Shown: positions 35,601 through 47,871, counted from the stretch's first letter. The stretch: DNA of 64,000 nt from Pseudoxanthomonas sp. CF385 (GCF_900104255.1 NZ_FNKZ01000003.1:265841-329840), one strand, 5' to 3'. Notes: a model not told the origin generated them from the sequence alone. Translations and numbers: made by a program.

Positions 35601-37554
35601 CGTCCACGCGCACCAGCTCGAAGGCGGCATTGGCGTTGGCATCGGCGCCGTCCGTGTCGTCGAACAGCGGACGGATGCCGACCAGCGCATCCGCCGGCCA
35701 CAGCACCCGCTTGAGCGTGCGGTTCACCGTGCGGCCACCGGTCTCGTAGACGCTGCCGGACACGATCGCGGCGATGGTGCTGCGCGGCTTGGCTTCTGCG
35801 GGCAGTGCGATGTCCTCTTGCAGCACGCCGTTCTCGGGCAACGTCGCATCGATGACGTCCTTGGCGTCCTTCGGCAGCTCCAGGGTGGGGTCGCCGAAGA
35901 AGTAGCCCGGCAACTGTTCCAGCGGATGCTGTTCCACCGCCACCGCCAGCTTGGCGGTGAAGCGGTTGCCGCTGGCGGGCGCTCCGTACAGATAGGCGGC
36001 GGTGGCCTTGAGCTTCAGCGGCTCGCCCGGCTTCAGCACGGGCCGCGCCGTATCCAGATCCAGCTTCATGCGCTCGGGCAGGAATTCCTCGATGCGCAGC
36101 GTCATGCCCTGCACCGCCTCCTTGCTGGCCGGATCGGTACGGAATTCCACCTGCCAGCGACCGGTCGGCGCTTCCACCGGGATCGCCTGCTCGAAACTGA
36201 AATAGCCCTGCGCGCCCGCCTGCAGGCGGGTTTCGCGGAATACCTTGCCGTCCGGCTGCTTGAGGCGCAGGAACACAGGCTGGCCGCCGCCCTGCTTCGG
36301 CGCAGGCACGGGCTTGCCGTCGTGGTCGCGCAGCAGGGCGGAGATGCGCACGGTTTCGCCGGGCCGGTACAGGTCGCGGCCGGACCAGGCGAACACATCG
36401 AACCAGGCCTGCTCGCGCCCGGCCACGGCGAACTCGGACAGGTCCAGCGCCGGCTGGTTGAACGGCAGCATGGACACGTCCTTGCCGCGCGTGGCGACCA
36501 GCACGTGGCCGGCGTCCAGGGCGTACTTCAACAGCGCGTTGCCGTTGCCGTCCGTCTTGCCGGTCAGCACCGCCTCACCGCGCGCATCCAGGACCTTCAG
36601 CTCGACGCCGCCGATGGCCGCGCCGTCCTGCAGCGACGCGGTATGCACGAACAGCGTGTCCTTGTACGCGCGCGTGTGCAGGCCGATGTCGCTGACGGTG
36701 AAGAATGCGGTCTCGAATTCGCCGGCGAACTTGCCGGTGCGCTTCATCACCGCGAAGTACAGGCCCGGGTCCTGCAGTTCGCGGATGTCCTGGATCGGCA
36801 GGTAGGTCAGCACGCGTTCGTTGGGCTTGCCGCCCAGCACGAAGCGGTTGAGATAGACCGGTTCGGCGAGCTCGCCGATCGGCGTGTTGTCGCCGTACTC
36901 GCTGTCCAGATCCCAGCTGCCGCGGCGGCCGCCGCGTTGGTACTCGGCGAAGAACTTCGGCAGCTGCTTCTCGCTGACGCGGAGGAACTCCACGTCCACT
37001 TCCGGCACGTTGATCGACACCACCGGCAGGCCGCGGCTCTCGCGCGCCGGCAGCACGCTGCCCTGCGAGGCGAACCCCACCGCGGGGTCCAGTTCGCCGG
37101 TGTGCACCTTGCGCGTGTCGTCCTTGCCCAGGCGCGTGCCGTCGGCCGCCGACAGGCCCGCCTTCAGGGTGACGTCGTAGTCCTTCGCTGCCTCCACCGA
37201 CGGGAAGCGCAGGATGAGACCCTTGTCGTCCAGCACCCAGCTGCCCTTCACCGCCGCGCCGTTGGCGTCCTTCACCACCAGCAGGTCGTCGAACGCCTGG
37301 GAACTGACCAAGGGGCGGCTGAACTCCAACGCGATCGCCAGGTCGCCGTCGTGCTGGTCGGGATAGGCGCCGACCAGGGCGAAGCCCTCGACCTTGGCCG
37401 TCTCGGCCTTGATCGGTTCGCCGCTCGCTTCGGGCAGCTGTCCGGTTTCATTGCGTTTGCAGCCCGCCAGTACGGTGGCGGCCAGCAAGGCAATAAAAAA
37501 CGCGCGCACCCAGCGGCTACGCGCGTTCGTCCTGTTCCGATGTACCGATCCCAT
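32611..37554 (-). CDS. Bacterial alpha-2-macroglobulin lipoprotein (YfhM type)
   Basis: This is 1647 residues, the usual length of E. coli YfhM-like proteins. The N-terminal lipoprotein signal (~residues 17-31) ends in lipobox LAGC. A series of macroglobulin (MG) beta domains follows, including the bait region. The thioester motif CAEQ is intact with Cys ~1173 (YPYGCAEQTTS) within an alpha/alpha TED domain. Anchored in the periplasm, it traps foreign proteases through the thioester while PBP1C repairs the wall. It is followed directly by pbpC, supporting that pairing. Only the canonical thioester-bearing class fits. Confidence 0.95.
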   Translation of the reverse strand: MGSVHRNRTNARSRWVRAFFIALLAATVLAGCKRNETGQLPEASGEPIKAETAKVEGFALVGAYPDQHDGDLAIALEFSRPLVSSQAFDDLLVVKDANGAAVKGSWVLDDKGLILRFPSVEAAKDYDVTLKAGLSAADGTRLGKDDTRKVHTGELDPAVGFASQGSVLPARESRGLPVVSINVPEVDVEFLRVSEKQLPKFFAEYQRGGRRGSWDLDSEYGDNTPIGELAEPVYLNRFVLGGKPNERVLTYLPIQDIRELQDPGLYFAVMKRTGKFAGEFETAFFTVSDIGLHTRAYKDTLFVHTASLQDGAAIGGVELKVLDARGEAVLTGKTDGNGNALLKYALDAGHVLVATRGKDVSMLPFNQPALDLSEFAVAGREQAWFDVFAWSGRDLYRPGETVRISALLRDHDGKPVPAPKQGGGQPVFLRLKQPDGKVFRETRLQAGAQGYFSFEQAIPVEAPTGRWQVEFRTDPASKEAVQGMTLRIEEFLPERMKLDLDTARPVLKPGEPLKLKATAAYLYGAPASGNRFTAKLAVAVEQHPLEQLPGYFFGDPTLELPKDAKDVIDATLPENGVLQEDIALPAEAKPRSTIAAIVSGSVYETGGRTVNRTLKRVLWPADALVGIRPLFDDTDGADANANAAFELVRVDAAGKPQPAKGLKATLVRELRDYHWNYDEDGGWDYDFTRRFENKDTRTLEIGTGAAKIDFPVEWGEYRLDVFDPATGLTTRYPFRAGWSWDDQNRGLDARPDKVKLALDKTGYKAGDTLKVTVTPPHAGKGLLMVEADRMLYVQAIEAKPGSTFSIPVTKEWERHDVYVTALVFRGGSAPSKITPARAVGVAHVPMDRRDRRVAVGLSVPKQMRPEQDLRASVSVPELAGQTAHVTVSAVDVGILNITRFPVPDANAQFFAQRRLGVDAYDIYGRVIESFEGGSAKLRFGGDMALAALPQAKRPTSRVQTVDLFSGPVKLDGKGNARIALKVPDFNGTLRVSALVYSDTRYGNRDRKTVVRAPIVAEASLPRVLAPGDKSTVTLDVQNFTGKTGAFKVLVNGEGPLDIGEGSRSADLAIDAKRTLTFPITAGEGYTTAQVRVRVEGNGFKVDRRYDVPVRAGWPAVLRSRTQVLDSLAPVEMGAGFADGLMPGSVTARMTVSALPPIPFASALKGALEYPYGCAEQTTSKGYAALELDDATAKLLGIEGLEAKKRRERMEGAFGRLASMQVANGHFSMWGNDDYVNPGLTPYIAEFLLDAREGGFAVPDAVLQKALTRLNEDLLAGGAQFYGYDRRDHLKFANQAYAGYVLARVNRAPLGTLRALYDNERGKTLTGLPLVHLGIALTLQGDRNRGAKAIAEGFAKTGDRPEYLGDYGTKLRDDALMIALVHERKLAKPEYDRRAISLGRELDARRNSGWLWLSTQEQVALARLGKALMVDQKKLVSGQWSIGGDAEAVAPVRLFGRSVDHAALARGVRFVPEGSPPLYASLDVAGIPRSAPAPDNRQIGIERRYYTTDGQEWKGGALKEGEALIVRVGITANVAMPDALFTDLLPAGLEIENFNLGDAKQWAEVVVDGIAISDRGSAADVKHEEFRDDRYVAALKLDRGGTAKLFYLVRAVTPGTYTVPPSLVEDMYRPDIRGVGKASPATLTVVQP

Positions 37555-37641
37555 GTGCCATTCCCTGCCGTGGTCGTGTCGGCAGTATAGAACGCAGGGA
37601 TGGAGGCGGCGGGGTCATCGCCCGCACGCCTCCGGGTTCGA

Positions 37642-40329
<2,688 letters not shown>

Positions 40330-40618
40330 TCGGGTTCCGTGTTTCGCTGATTGTCTCGGGCCTGAATCCGGGCCAAAACGGGCCTAGCCGGCGTGGGCCA
40401 GCGAGGCAGCGACAGGCGGGGATTCCGGCGGGTTCTGCAACCTGCGGAGTGTATCACAACGGGCGCGCCCAACCGACCTTTTCGGCCCGAGAAACAAGCA
40501 CTTATGGGGTCCGTTACGGCCCTTGCGCGGAGCCTGGCGGATTCACCGCCGGCGCAGGCTCGAACGCCGGGCGCCGGACACGAAAAAGCCCGGCCAAGGC
40601 CGGGCTTCTCGCTGGAAC
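40330..40618. other. gyrA upstream region
   Basis: No gene is supported. The region must contain the gyrA promoter on the minus strand. It also contains the tRNA-Val terminator at 40583-40607. I see no other recognisable site. Confidence 0.4.
40583..40607 (-). terminator. Rho-independent terminator of tRNA-Val
   Basis: On the minus strand a 10-bp stem AAGCCCGGCC/GGCCGGGCTT with a TT loop is followed by T residues, just downstream of the tRNA-Val gene. Confidence 0.88.
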
Positions 40619-40693
40619 TGGTGGGCGGTACAAGTTTCGAACTTGTGACCCCTGCCGTGTGAAAGCAGTGCTCTACCGCTGAGCTAACCGCCC
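40619..40693 (-). tRNA. tRNA-Val (anticodon CAC)
   Basis: This 75-nt cloverleaf has acceptor GGGCGGT/ACCGCCC, D-arm GCTCAGCGGTAGAGC, anticodon loop TTCACAC in a CTGC/GCAG stem, T-arm ACAAG-TTCGAAA-CTTGT, and an encoded CCA end. It reads GTG codons. A terminator follows directly, so it is transcribed alone. Confidence 0.96.
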
Positions 40694-40751
40694 GAATTCG
40701 TCGGGGCGCGCATGATAAACGGGGACCGGGGAGCCGGTCAACGCACCGGCT

Positions 40752-42374
40752 TCAGCGATCCTTGGTGTCGCACAGGGCGCTGACCCGCCGCGGCGGCGCG
40801 AACGCATCGCTGCGCGCCTCGGCCCAGAAGTCGCGGAACACCGCATGCGCCGGCACCCGGTCCAGCAGTTCCCCCGGCTCCAGGAACCGGTACAGCGACG
40901 CCAGCGAACGCACTTCGACCGGCGACACCCGGCGCAGGATGTGTTCCGGCCCCAGCTGCTGCGGGTGGTCCAGGCCCGCCGCGCACAGCATGTCGCGCAG
41001 GGCCTTCAGGGTGTTGTCGTGGAACTGCTGCACGCGTACCGACTTGTCCCCCACGTCCAGGTGCTTCCAGCGCGCGGGGTCCTGGGTGGCGACGCCCGTG
41101 GGGCACCGGTCGTTGTGGCAGCTCTGCGACTGGATGCAGCCCAGCGCGAACATGAAGCCGCGGGCGGCATTGCACCAGTCCGCGCCCATGGCCATCGTGC
41201 GGGCGATGTCGAAGGCGCTGATGATCTTGCCGGCCGCACCGACCCGCACGCGATCGCGCAGGTTCAGGCCCACCAGCGTGTTGTGGACCAGCAGCAGCGC
41301 CTCGTGCATCGGCACGCCGACGTGGTCGATGAATTCCGCCGGCGCCGCGCCGGTGCCGCCTTCCGCGCCGTCCACCACGATGAAGTCCGGCAGCAGGCCG
41401 GTCTCGTGCATGGCCTTGGCGATGCCGAACCATTCCCAGGGATGGCCGATGGCGAGCTTGAAGCCGGTGGGCTTGCCGCCCGACAGTTCGCGCAACCGGG
41501 CGATGAACTGCAGCAGTTCGACCGGCGTGGAGAAGGCCGAGTGCTTCGCCGGGGAGACGCAATCGTGTCCCATCGGCACGCCGCGCGTGGCCGAGATTTC
41601 GGCGCTGACCTTCGCCGCCGGCAATACGCCGCCGTGGCCGGGCTTGGCGCCCTGCGACAGCTTCAGTTCGATCATCTTCACCTGCGGCGACCGCGCGTTC
41701 TCGACGAAGTGCGCCTCGCTGAAGCGGCCCTGCTCGTCGCGGCAACCGAAGTAGCCCGAGCCGATCTCCCACACCAGGTCGCCGCCCTTCTCTCGGTGGT
41801 ACGGGGAGATCGAGCCTTCGCCGGTGTCGTGGTAGAAATTGCCGCGTCGCGCGCCCTCGTTCAGCGCGCGCACCGCATTCGCCGACAACGCGCCGAAACT
41901 CATCGCCGAGATGTTGAACACGCTGGCCGAGTACGGCTGCGTGGAACCCGCGCCGATGACCACGCGGAAATCGTGCGAATCGACGTGTGTCGGCGCCATG
42001 GAATGGTTGATCCATTCGTAGTCGACGCTGTACACGTCCTGCTGGCTGCCGAACGGAACGACGTCCATCACGCCCTTGGCGCGTTGGTAGACCAGCGAAC
42101 GCTGCTGGCGCGAGAACGGTACTTCGGCCGTATCGCCTTCGATGAAGTACTGGCGGATTTCCGGTCCCACCGATTCCAACCCGTAGCGGAAGTGCGCCAG
42201 CACCGGGTAGTTGCGGCGCAACGTGCTGCGCGTCTGTAGCACGTCCCACGTGCCCAGCAAGGCCAGCGCACCGAAGATCGCCACGCCCCACCAGGCGGAT
42301 GGCCAGGACAGCGCCGCTACGAGCATCGCGACGGTGAGCACCAGGACGACGGCATAGGCGAGGTAACGCTGCAT
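40752..42374 (-). CDS. FMN-binding glutamate-synthase-like protein (GltB central domain family)
   Basis: From ATG 42374 this is 540 residues, with GGGAG upstream. Two hydrophobic N-terminal helices (~residues 4-42) anchor it in the membrane. The rest is the FMN-binding barrel of glutamate synthase: SFGALSANAVRALNEGA, GQGAKPGHGG-like KLSQGAKPGHGGVLP, VVDGAEGGTGAAP, and a cysteine cluster CIQSQSCHNDRCPTGVATQ that could bind a 3Fe-4S centre. It lacks the amidotransferase domain, so it is not a complete GOGAT. The physiological reaction of these stand-alone membrane forms is unknown. Confidence 0.9.
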   Translation of the reverse strand: MQRYLAYAVVLVLTVAMLVAALSWPSAWWGVAIFGALALLGTWDVLQTRSTLRRNYPVLAHFRYGLESVGPEIRQYFIEGDTAEVPFSRQQRSLVYQRAKGVMDVVPFGSQQDVYSVDYEWINHSMAPTHVDSHDFRVVIGAGSTQPYSASVFNISAMSFGALSANAVRALNEGARRGNFYHDTGEGSISPYHREKGGDLVWEIGSGYFGCRDEQGRFSEAHFVENARSPQVKMIELKLSQGAKPGHGGVLPAAKVSAEISATRGVPMGHDCVSPAKHSAFSTPVELLQFIARLRELSGGKPTGFKLAIGHPWEWFGIAKAMHETGLLPDFIVVDGAEGGTGAAPAEFIDHVGVPMHEALLLVHNTLVGLNLRDRVRVGAAGKIISAFDIARTMAMGADWCNAARGFMFALGCIQSQSCHNDRCPTGVATQDPARWKHLDVGDKSVRVQQFHDNTLKALRDMLCAAGLDHPQQLGPEHILRRVSPVEVRSLASLYRFLEPGELLDRVPAHAVFRDFWAEARSDAFAPPRRVSALCDTKDR

Positions 42375-42530
42375 CGGCAGTCTCCCGTGGGCCAGCGGAG
42401 ATTCTAAGCCAAGCCCTGCGACCGCAGGCCGCAGCCTGCGCATATGCGCACGCGAGGGTTGATCCGGATCAATGCCGCGGACCCGGCGCGGTGCGAGCGT
42501 GGCGGCACCACAAACCAAGGGGAGAACGAC

Positions 42531-42677
42531 ATGCATCCGATCCTTCGCGAAATCCTGCTCGAGCCGGTGGGCTGGCTGGCCATCGGCGGCAGCATCGTGA
42601 TGGTGGGCATCGCCTTCGCGGTGGCGATGTTCGTGCGCAGGAAGGTGCGCGAAGAGGAAAAGCGCCAGCCGCGTTGA
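42531..42677 (+). CDS. Small membrane protein (48 residues), hypothetical
   Basis: ATG 42531 follows a GGGGAG ribosome site. The product has one clear transmembrane helix (VGWLAIGGSIVMVGIAFAVAMFV), then a basic tail MFVRRKVREEEKRQPR. It is divergent from the GltB-like gene, with ~155 bp between them. No function is known. Coding status is supported by the ribosome site and helix only. Confidence 0.62.
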   Translation: MHPILREILLEPVGWLAIGGSIVMVGIAFAVAMFVRRKVREEEKRQPR

Positions 42678-43015
42678 AACGCGGGGAAGCGGTGCCGGAC
42701 CTTCAACCGCAGCGACTGACTACGGCACTCCAGCGTGTATCCGTTTGATATCAAAGCGTTTCCAATTCGCGATCCAACGCACGCTTCCGGCGAGTGGTCC
42801 CCCGCAGCACATCACCAATGCGGGGGACGGACACGGGGAGCCAGGTGGGCTGCTGCGCTTCCCGGGACGCACCTGACGAGCCACCGGCCCTCAGCGTGGC
42901 TGCTTGCTGCCGATCGTGCCTCCCATTGTCGGGTCGACTCCTGGCCACAGCGAACCGGATAGCGCCGCCCTCGATACTCGGTGGCGCGATCTCCATTGAC
43001 CGGAAATGGATGCGG
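42678..43015. other. Intergenic stretch, nothing recognised
   Basis: Short frames on both strands lack ribosome sites and protein-like composition. I see no tRNA, hairpin with T-run, or repeat. Its base composition is less GC-rich than the flanks in places. Confidence 0.4.
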
Positions 43016-43297
43016 CTACTGGTGGGTGCCGGAGGCTACACGCCTGTAATAGCGCCGCTCGAGATAGTTGCTCAAGAAGCCGAGAACCCCAAAGGCCACC
43101 CCCCACTTCTTCATGTAGGGCAATGAGCCCTCCACGAAGATCATCGCCGTCAATACGAGAAAGAACGTGGCGACCAAGCCGAGGATGACCTTGCCGACGC
43201 GCAGCGTATGGGCCTTCCAGTTCACGATCAGCACGACCAAAGCCGTTGCGAACAGCAGCGCATTGAGGATATTGAGAGTGAGTAGAAGTGCCGTCAT
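43016..43297 (-). CDS. Hypothetical small membrane protein (93 residues)
   Basis: The N-terminal half has two hydrophobic segments (ALLLTLNILNALLFATALVVLIV and VILGLVATFFLVLTAMIFV). A short third segment follows (WGVAFGVLGFLSNYL), then a basic end ERRYYRRV. AAGGAT and GGCGAG lie just before the ATG. It is downstream of the tRNA-Leu gene on the same strand. I do not recognise a family. Confidence 0.65.
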   Translation of the reverse strand: MTALLLTLNILNALLFATALVVLIVNWKAHTLRVGKVILGLVATFFLVLTAMIFVEGSLPYMKKWGVAFGVLGFLSNYLERRYYRRVASGTHQ

Positions 43298-43379
43298 TTC
43301 TCGCCATCCTTGCCTTACTCGATGACCGCGTGATTCTCCCAGTCCGCCAGACTCATCCGTAATTCGATGGACTGCATGT

Positions 43380-43466
43380 TGGTGCCCGGAGCCGGAATCG
43401 AACCGGCATGGCCTCGCGGCCGGCGGATTTTAAGTCCGATGCGTCTACCAATTTCGCCATCCGGGC
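43380..43466 (-). tRNA. tRNA-Leu (anticodon TAA)
   Basis: This 87-nt class II tRNA has acceptor GCCCGGA/TCCGGGC, anticodon loop CTTAAAA, a long variable arm (CGGCCGCGAGGCC region), T-loop TTCGATT, and encoded CCA. It is the last of a Gly-Cys-Gly-Leu cluster behind pgsA, matching the E. coli glyW-cysT-leuZ order. Confidence 0.96.
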
Positions 43467-43528
43467 ACGCGGATAGCCTGCCTCAGTCGTGCCGGCTTGG
43501 AAAGCGGCACCTGCCCCTGCGGAAACAG

Positions 43529-43552
43529 CGAAGCCCCGCATGCGGGGCTTCG
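43529..43552. repeat. Perfect palindrome with CCCCGCATGCGGGG core, copy 2
   Basis: This 24-bp perfect inverted repeat (arm CGAAGCCCCGCA) lies between tRNA-Gly and tRNA-Leu. It shares its core with the palindromes at 32577 and 43817. It could be a processing or attenuation hairpin in the tRNA transcript. Confidence 0.65.
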
Positions 43553-43577
43553 GCGTACTCCCCGAGGGGAGCGAATA

Positions 43578-43653
<76 letters not shown>

Positions 43654-43682
43654 GTGAGAAAGACATTGCGTCTTTCCGGATG

Positions 43683-43756
43683 TGGAGGCCTGGGTCGGAA
43701 TTGAACCGGCGTACGCGGATTTGCAGTCCGCTGCATAACCACTCTGCCACCAGGCC
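43683..43756 (-). tRNA. tRNA-Cys (anticodon GCA)
   Basis: This 74-nt cloverleaf has acceptor GGCCTGG/CCAGGCC, anticodon loop CTGCAAA, T-loop TTCAATT, and encoded CCA. It lies between the two glycine tRNAs. Confidence 0.96.
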
Positions 43757-43816
43757 GATGGCGACCGCGCCAGACTGGCGCAATCACGGCGCGTTTTCAA
43801 GGCGCCTGCAAAACAA

Positions 43817-43834
43817 AACCCCGCATGCGGGGTT
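43817..43834 (-). repeat. Palindromic hairpin with CCCCGCATGCGGGG core, copy 3
   Basis: AACCCCGCATGCGGGGTT is followed on the minus strand by TTTGTTTT. It resembles an intrinsic terminator between the first tRNA-Gly and tRNA-Cys. It may attenuate rather than stop the tRNA transcript. Confidence 0.6.
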
Positions 43835-43861
43835 CTGTCGCTGCCCCTCTCGAGGCCAATT

Positions 43862-44575
<714 letters not shown>

Positions 44576-44580
44576 CGAAC

Positions 44581-46428
44581 TTACTCGGTTCCGGCCTCGG
44601 GCGACGGCAGCCCGTGCAGGTTAGCGTAGATTCGCTCCGCGAGCGCGGCATTCACGCCCTCGACGCGTGCGATCTCGTCCACGCCCGCGGCCTTCAGCCC
44701 TGCCAGGCCGCCGAAATGCTTCAGCAGGCTGGCGCGACGGCGCGGCCCGATGCCGGGGATGTCTTCCAGCTTGCTCGTCATCCGGGCTTTCTGGCGCTTG
44801 CCGCGATGCCCGGTGATCGCGAAGCGGTGCGCCTCGTCGCGCACCTGCTGGATCAGCTGCAGCGCGGGCGACGCTGCCCCGGGGCGCAACTCGCGCCCAT
44901 CCGGCAGCACGAGCGTCTCATGGCCGGCGCGCCGTTCGACGCCCTTCGCGACGCCCACCAGGGTGACGCCCGCGACGCCCAGGTCCGCCAGCGCGGCCTG
45001 CGCCTGCGCCAGCTGGCCGGCGCCGCCGTCGATCAGCAGCACATCGGGAAGCACCCCGCCCTCCTCCACCGCGCGGCGGAAACGCCGCTCGATCGCCTGA
45101 TGCATGGCGGCGAAGTCGTCGCCGGGGGTGATGCCGGTGATGTTGTAGCGGCGGTACTGCGAGCGCACCGCGCCATTGGCATCGAACACCACGCACGACG
45201 CCACCGTCGCCTCGCCCATCGTGTGACTGATGTCGAAACACTCGATGCGCTTGGCCACCTCGGGCAAACCCAGCAGCTCCTTCAAGGCTTCGCTGCGCGC
45301 GGTCTGCGCATTGCGGCTGGTGAGCTCGGTGGTCAGCGCGATTTCCGCGTTGCGCCTGGCCAGGTCCAGGTAGCCCGCGCGCTCGGTGCGTACGTTCCAT
45401 TTCAGCTGGACCTTCCGCCCGGCCGACGCGGCCAGCGCGTGCTCGATCAGCTCCGCTTCCGGGATCTCGCGGTCGAGGATGATTTCCTGCGGCGCCGGCT
45501 GCTCGGCATAGTACTGCGAAACGAAGGCGCCCAGCACTTCGGCGGCGCTATCCTCGCCATTGGTCTTCGGGAAGAAGGTGCGGGTGCCCAGGTTGCGGCC
45601 GTCACGGAACGCCAGCAACAGCACGCAGGCCTGGCTGCCCTGCATCGCGCACGCGAGCACATCCAGATCCGCCGCGCGCCCATCCACGTACTGGCGCGCC
45701 TGCAGCGTGCGGATCGACGCGACGAGGTCGCGCAGGTGCGCCGCACGTTCGAACTCGAGCGCGACGCTCGCCTGCTCCATCGCCTGGGCGAGTTCCCCGG
45801 TCAGTTCGTCGCTGCGGCCGTCGAGGAACAGCCCCGCCTGCCGCACCGATTCCGCGTAATCGGCTTCCGGGACCAACCCCACGCACGGCGCGCTGCACCG
45901 TCCGATCTGGTACTGCAGGCAGGGACGCGACCGGTTGCGGAACACGCTGTCCTCGCAGTTCCGGATGCGGAACAGCTTCTGCATGAGGTTCAACGTCTCG
46001 CGCACCGCCGTGGCACCGGGATACGGGCCGAAGTACCGCCCCGGCGTGGCCCGCGCCCCCCGGTGGAACGCGATGCGCGGCCATTCCTCGCGCGTCAGCA
46101 GCACGTAGGGATAGCTCTTGTCGTCGCGCAGCAGCACGTTGTAGCGCGGCGTCAGCGACTTGATCAGCTGGTTCTCGAGCAGCAGCGCTTCCGCTTCGGT
46201 GCGGGTGACGGTCACGTCCATGCGCGCGACCTGGGTCAGCATCGACAGGATCCGCGGCGACTTGGGCGAGTTGTTGAAGTAGCTGGTGACGCGCTTGCGC
46301 AGCGCACCCGCCTTGCCGACGTACAGCAGGCTGTCGTCGGCGGCATACATGCGGTAAACGCCGGGGGCCGTGCTCAGGCCGGCCGCGAAGACCTTGCCGT
46401 CGAAGGCCGGCTGGGGACTGCGACTCAT
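44581..46428 (-). CDS. uvrC: Excinuclease ABC subunit C
   Basis: From ATG 46428 (MSRSPQPAF) this is 615 residues; a longer upstream frame belongs to a shadow. The GIY-YIG nuclease is at ~residues 22-95 (APGVYRMYAADDSLLYVGKAG). The UVR domain is at ~205-240 and the RNase H-like incision domain at ~385-540 (IECFDISHTMGEATVASCVVF, LLIDGGAGQL). The C-terminal helix-hairpin-helix pair follows (LEDIPGIGPRRRASLLKHFGG). It makes the dual incisions in nucleotide excision repair. Its start overlaps the stop of the thioredoxin/NHL gene (ATGA). Confidence 0.97.
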   Translation of the reverse strand: MSRSPQPAFDGKVFAAGLSTAPGVYRMYAADDSLLYVGKAGALRKRVTSYFNNSPKSPRILSMLTQVARMDVTVTRTEAEALLLENQLIKSLTPRYNVLLRDDKSYPYVLLTREEWPRIAFHRGARATPGRYFGPYPGATAVRETLNLMQKLFRIRNCEDSVFRNRSRPCLQYQIGRCSAPCVGLVPEADYAESVRQAGLFLDGRSDELTGELAQAMEQASVALEFERAAHLRDLVASIRTLQARQYVDGRAADLDVLACAMQGSQACVLLLAFRDGRNLGTRTFFPKTNGEDSAAEVLGAFVSQYYAEQPAPQEIILDREIPEAELIEHALAASAGRKVQLKWNVRTERAGYLDLARRNAEIALTTELTSRNAQTARSEALKELLGLPEVAKRIECFDISHTMGEATVASCVVFDANGAVRSQYRRYNITGITPGDDFAAMHQAIERRFRRAVEEGGVLPDVLLIDGGAGQLAQAQAALADLGVAGVTLVGVAKGVERRAGHETLVLPDGRELRPGAASPALQLIQQVRDEAHRFAITGHRGKRQKARMTSKLEDIPGIGPRRRASLLKHFGGLAGLKAAGVDEIARVEGVNAALAERIYANLHGLPSPEAGTE

Positions 46429-47849
46429 TCGTCGATCGGAACGTGGCTCAATTCGCCGGTGGCGATATCGTAGCGCAGGACCGCGTGAGCGTCGGTTTCG
46501 GCGATCCACACCGCGCCGGCGGCCACGGAAAGACCGGCCGGCCCGTGCAGCGCGCGCGGCAGCGCGACGGTCGTCAGGTCGCCGCCGCCGAGCCGCAGCG
46601 TGCGCAGGCTGCCATTGCCGCTGTCGGCGATCCACATCACCGGCGAGTCCGGACTGAGGGCGATCGCCTGCGGGTGTTGCAGTCGGGCCCCCTCGCGCGG
46701 GCCATCGTCCGCACCGAAGGTCCAGGCGTTCTGCCCCACCAGCGTCTGCACGGTGTCGCCACGCAACTGCATGGAACGCAGCGACGAGCCCACGGCGTCG
46801 CACACGTAGAGCGTCTGCAGCACCGCCGCCAGGCCCGCAGGCTGCGCGAACGCCGCCATCGGCCCGCTGCCGTCGCGGACGTCGAGTTGCCCGGAGCCCG
46901 CGCGTGCGCGGAGTTCGCGCGTACCGAGGTCGTAGCTCCATACCCGGTTGTCGCCGGCCATGGCCATGAAGATCTGGTTGTTGTTCACTACCAGCGCCTG
47001 CGGCTGGTTGAGCGCGACGTTCCGCGCCACGTCGACCACACCGTCGGTGGGCTCGCCGGCCCGGCCGTTACCGCACAAGGTGTCCACCGTGCTGGTGGGC
47101 AGGTTGATGCGGCGGAGCGCATGGTTGCCGGTGTCGGCGACATAGAGCGACTCGCGTACGAGCGCGAGTCCCTGGGGCCGGCGGAACGCGGCATGGTTGA
47201 GTTCGCCATCGGCGAAGTCCGCGGTGCCCATGCCGAACTGGCGGATCACCCGTCCCTGGTGGTTGCACTCGAGCACGCGGTGATGGCCGCTGTCCGCCAC
47301 GAACAGGCGGTCCGGCGTGGCCACCAGTCCGGTCGGGAAGCACAGCGGCATCCGCGGTTCCGGGTGGATTTCGCGAAAGCTGCGCAGGTCGTCGTCCGGT
47401 GGCGCGTGCAGGCCGTCGCACAGGCGGGCGATCTGGCGCTCCAGCTCCTGCAGGCCATCGGCGCCCACGGCCCGATGACGCACCTGGCCTTCGCCATCGA
47501 TCAGCAGGACCGTCGGCCAGGCATCCACGCCGTAGCGCTGCCAGGCCACCCAGTCGGCATCGTGCGCCAGCGGCAGCGCGTTGCCGTGCCGGCGCAGGCG
47601 CTTGAGGGCTTGCTGGGGGTCGCGTTCGCTGTCGAAGCGCGGAACATGAATGGCCAATGCCTGCAGGCGGCCGAGATAGCGGGCCTGAAGCACGGCCAGA
47701 TCGTTCAGCCGCTGCGCGCACCAGGCGGAGGCGCTGTTGACGAACGCCAGCGCGACGATCCGTCCCCGCTGCTCGTGCAGCGTGGTGGCGGGCGCATTCA
47801 GCCATTGCAGGCCACGCGGCAGCTCGGGAGCCATGGTCATGTCAGTCAT
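46425..47849 (-). CDS. Thioredoxin-like / NHL-repeat fusion protein (NHLRC2-like)
   Basis: This is 474 residues. Residues ~15-145 have a thioredoxin-like fold (ALAFVNSASAWCAQRLNDL, VDAWPTVLLIDGEG), but the active site is reduced to a single Cys (WCAQ) instead of CxxC. Residues ~165-470 form NHL/beta-propeller blades (PTGLVATPDRLFVADSGHHRVLE and PQGLALVRESLYVADTGNHALR type repeats). The layout matches eukaryotic and bacterial NHLRC2-like proteins, whose function is not settled. There is no signal peptide. It is coupled to uvrC and follows the phosphatase gene by 22 bases. Confidence 0.85.
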   Translation of the reverse strand: MTDMTMAPELPRGLQWLNAPATTLHEQRGRIVALAFVNSASAWCAQRLNDLAVLQARYLGRLQALAIHVPRFDSERDPQQALKRLRRHGNALPLAHDADWVAWQRYGVDAWPTVLLIDGEGQVRHRAVGADGLQELERQIARLCDGLHAPPDDDLRSFREIHPEPRMPLCFPTGLVATPDRLFVADSGHHRVLECNHQGRVIRQFGMGTADFADGELNHAAFRRPQGLALVRESLYVADTGNHALRRINLPTSTVDTLCGNGRAGEPTDGVVDVARNVALNQPQALVVNNNQIFMAMAGDNRVWSYDLGTRELRARAGSGQLDVRDGSGPMAAFAQPAGLAAVLQTLYVCDAVGSSLRSMQLRGDTVQTLVGQNAWTFGADDGPREGARLQHPQAIALSPDSPVMWIADSGNGSLRTLRLGGGDLTTVALPRALHGPAGLSVAAGAVWIAETDAHAVLRYDIATGELSHVPIDE

Positions 47850-47871
47850 CTTCCCTGATTATGCCCAAGTC

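Noticed and set aside
42751..43126. Small frames on both strands in the gap before the 93-residue membrane protein
   Set aside because: They have no ribosome sites, show unnatural composition, and overlap each other on opposite strands.
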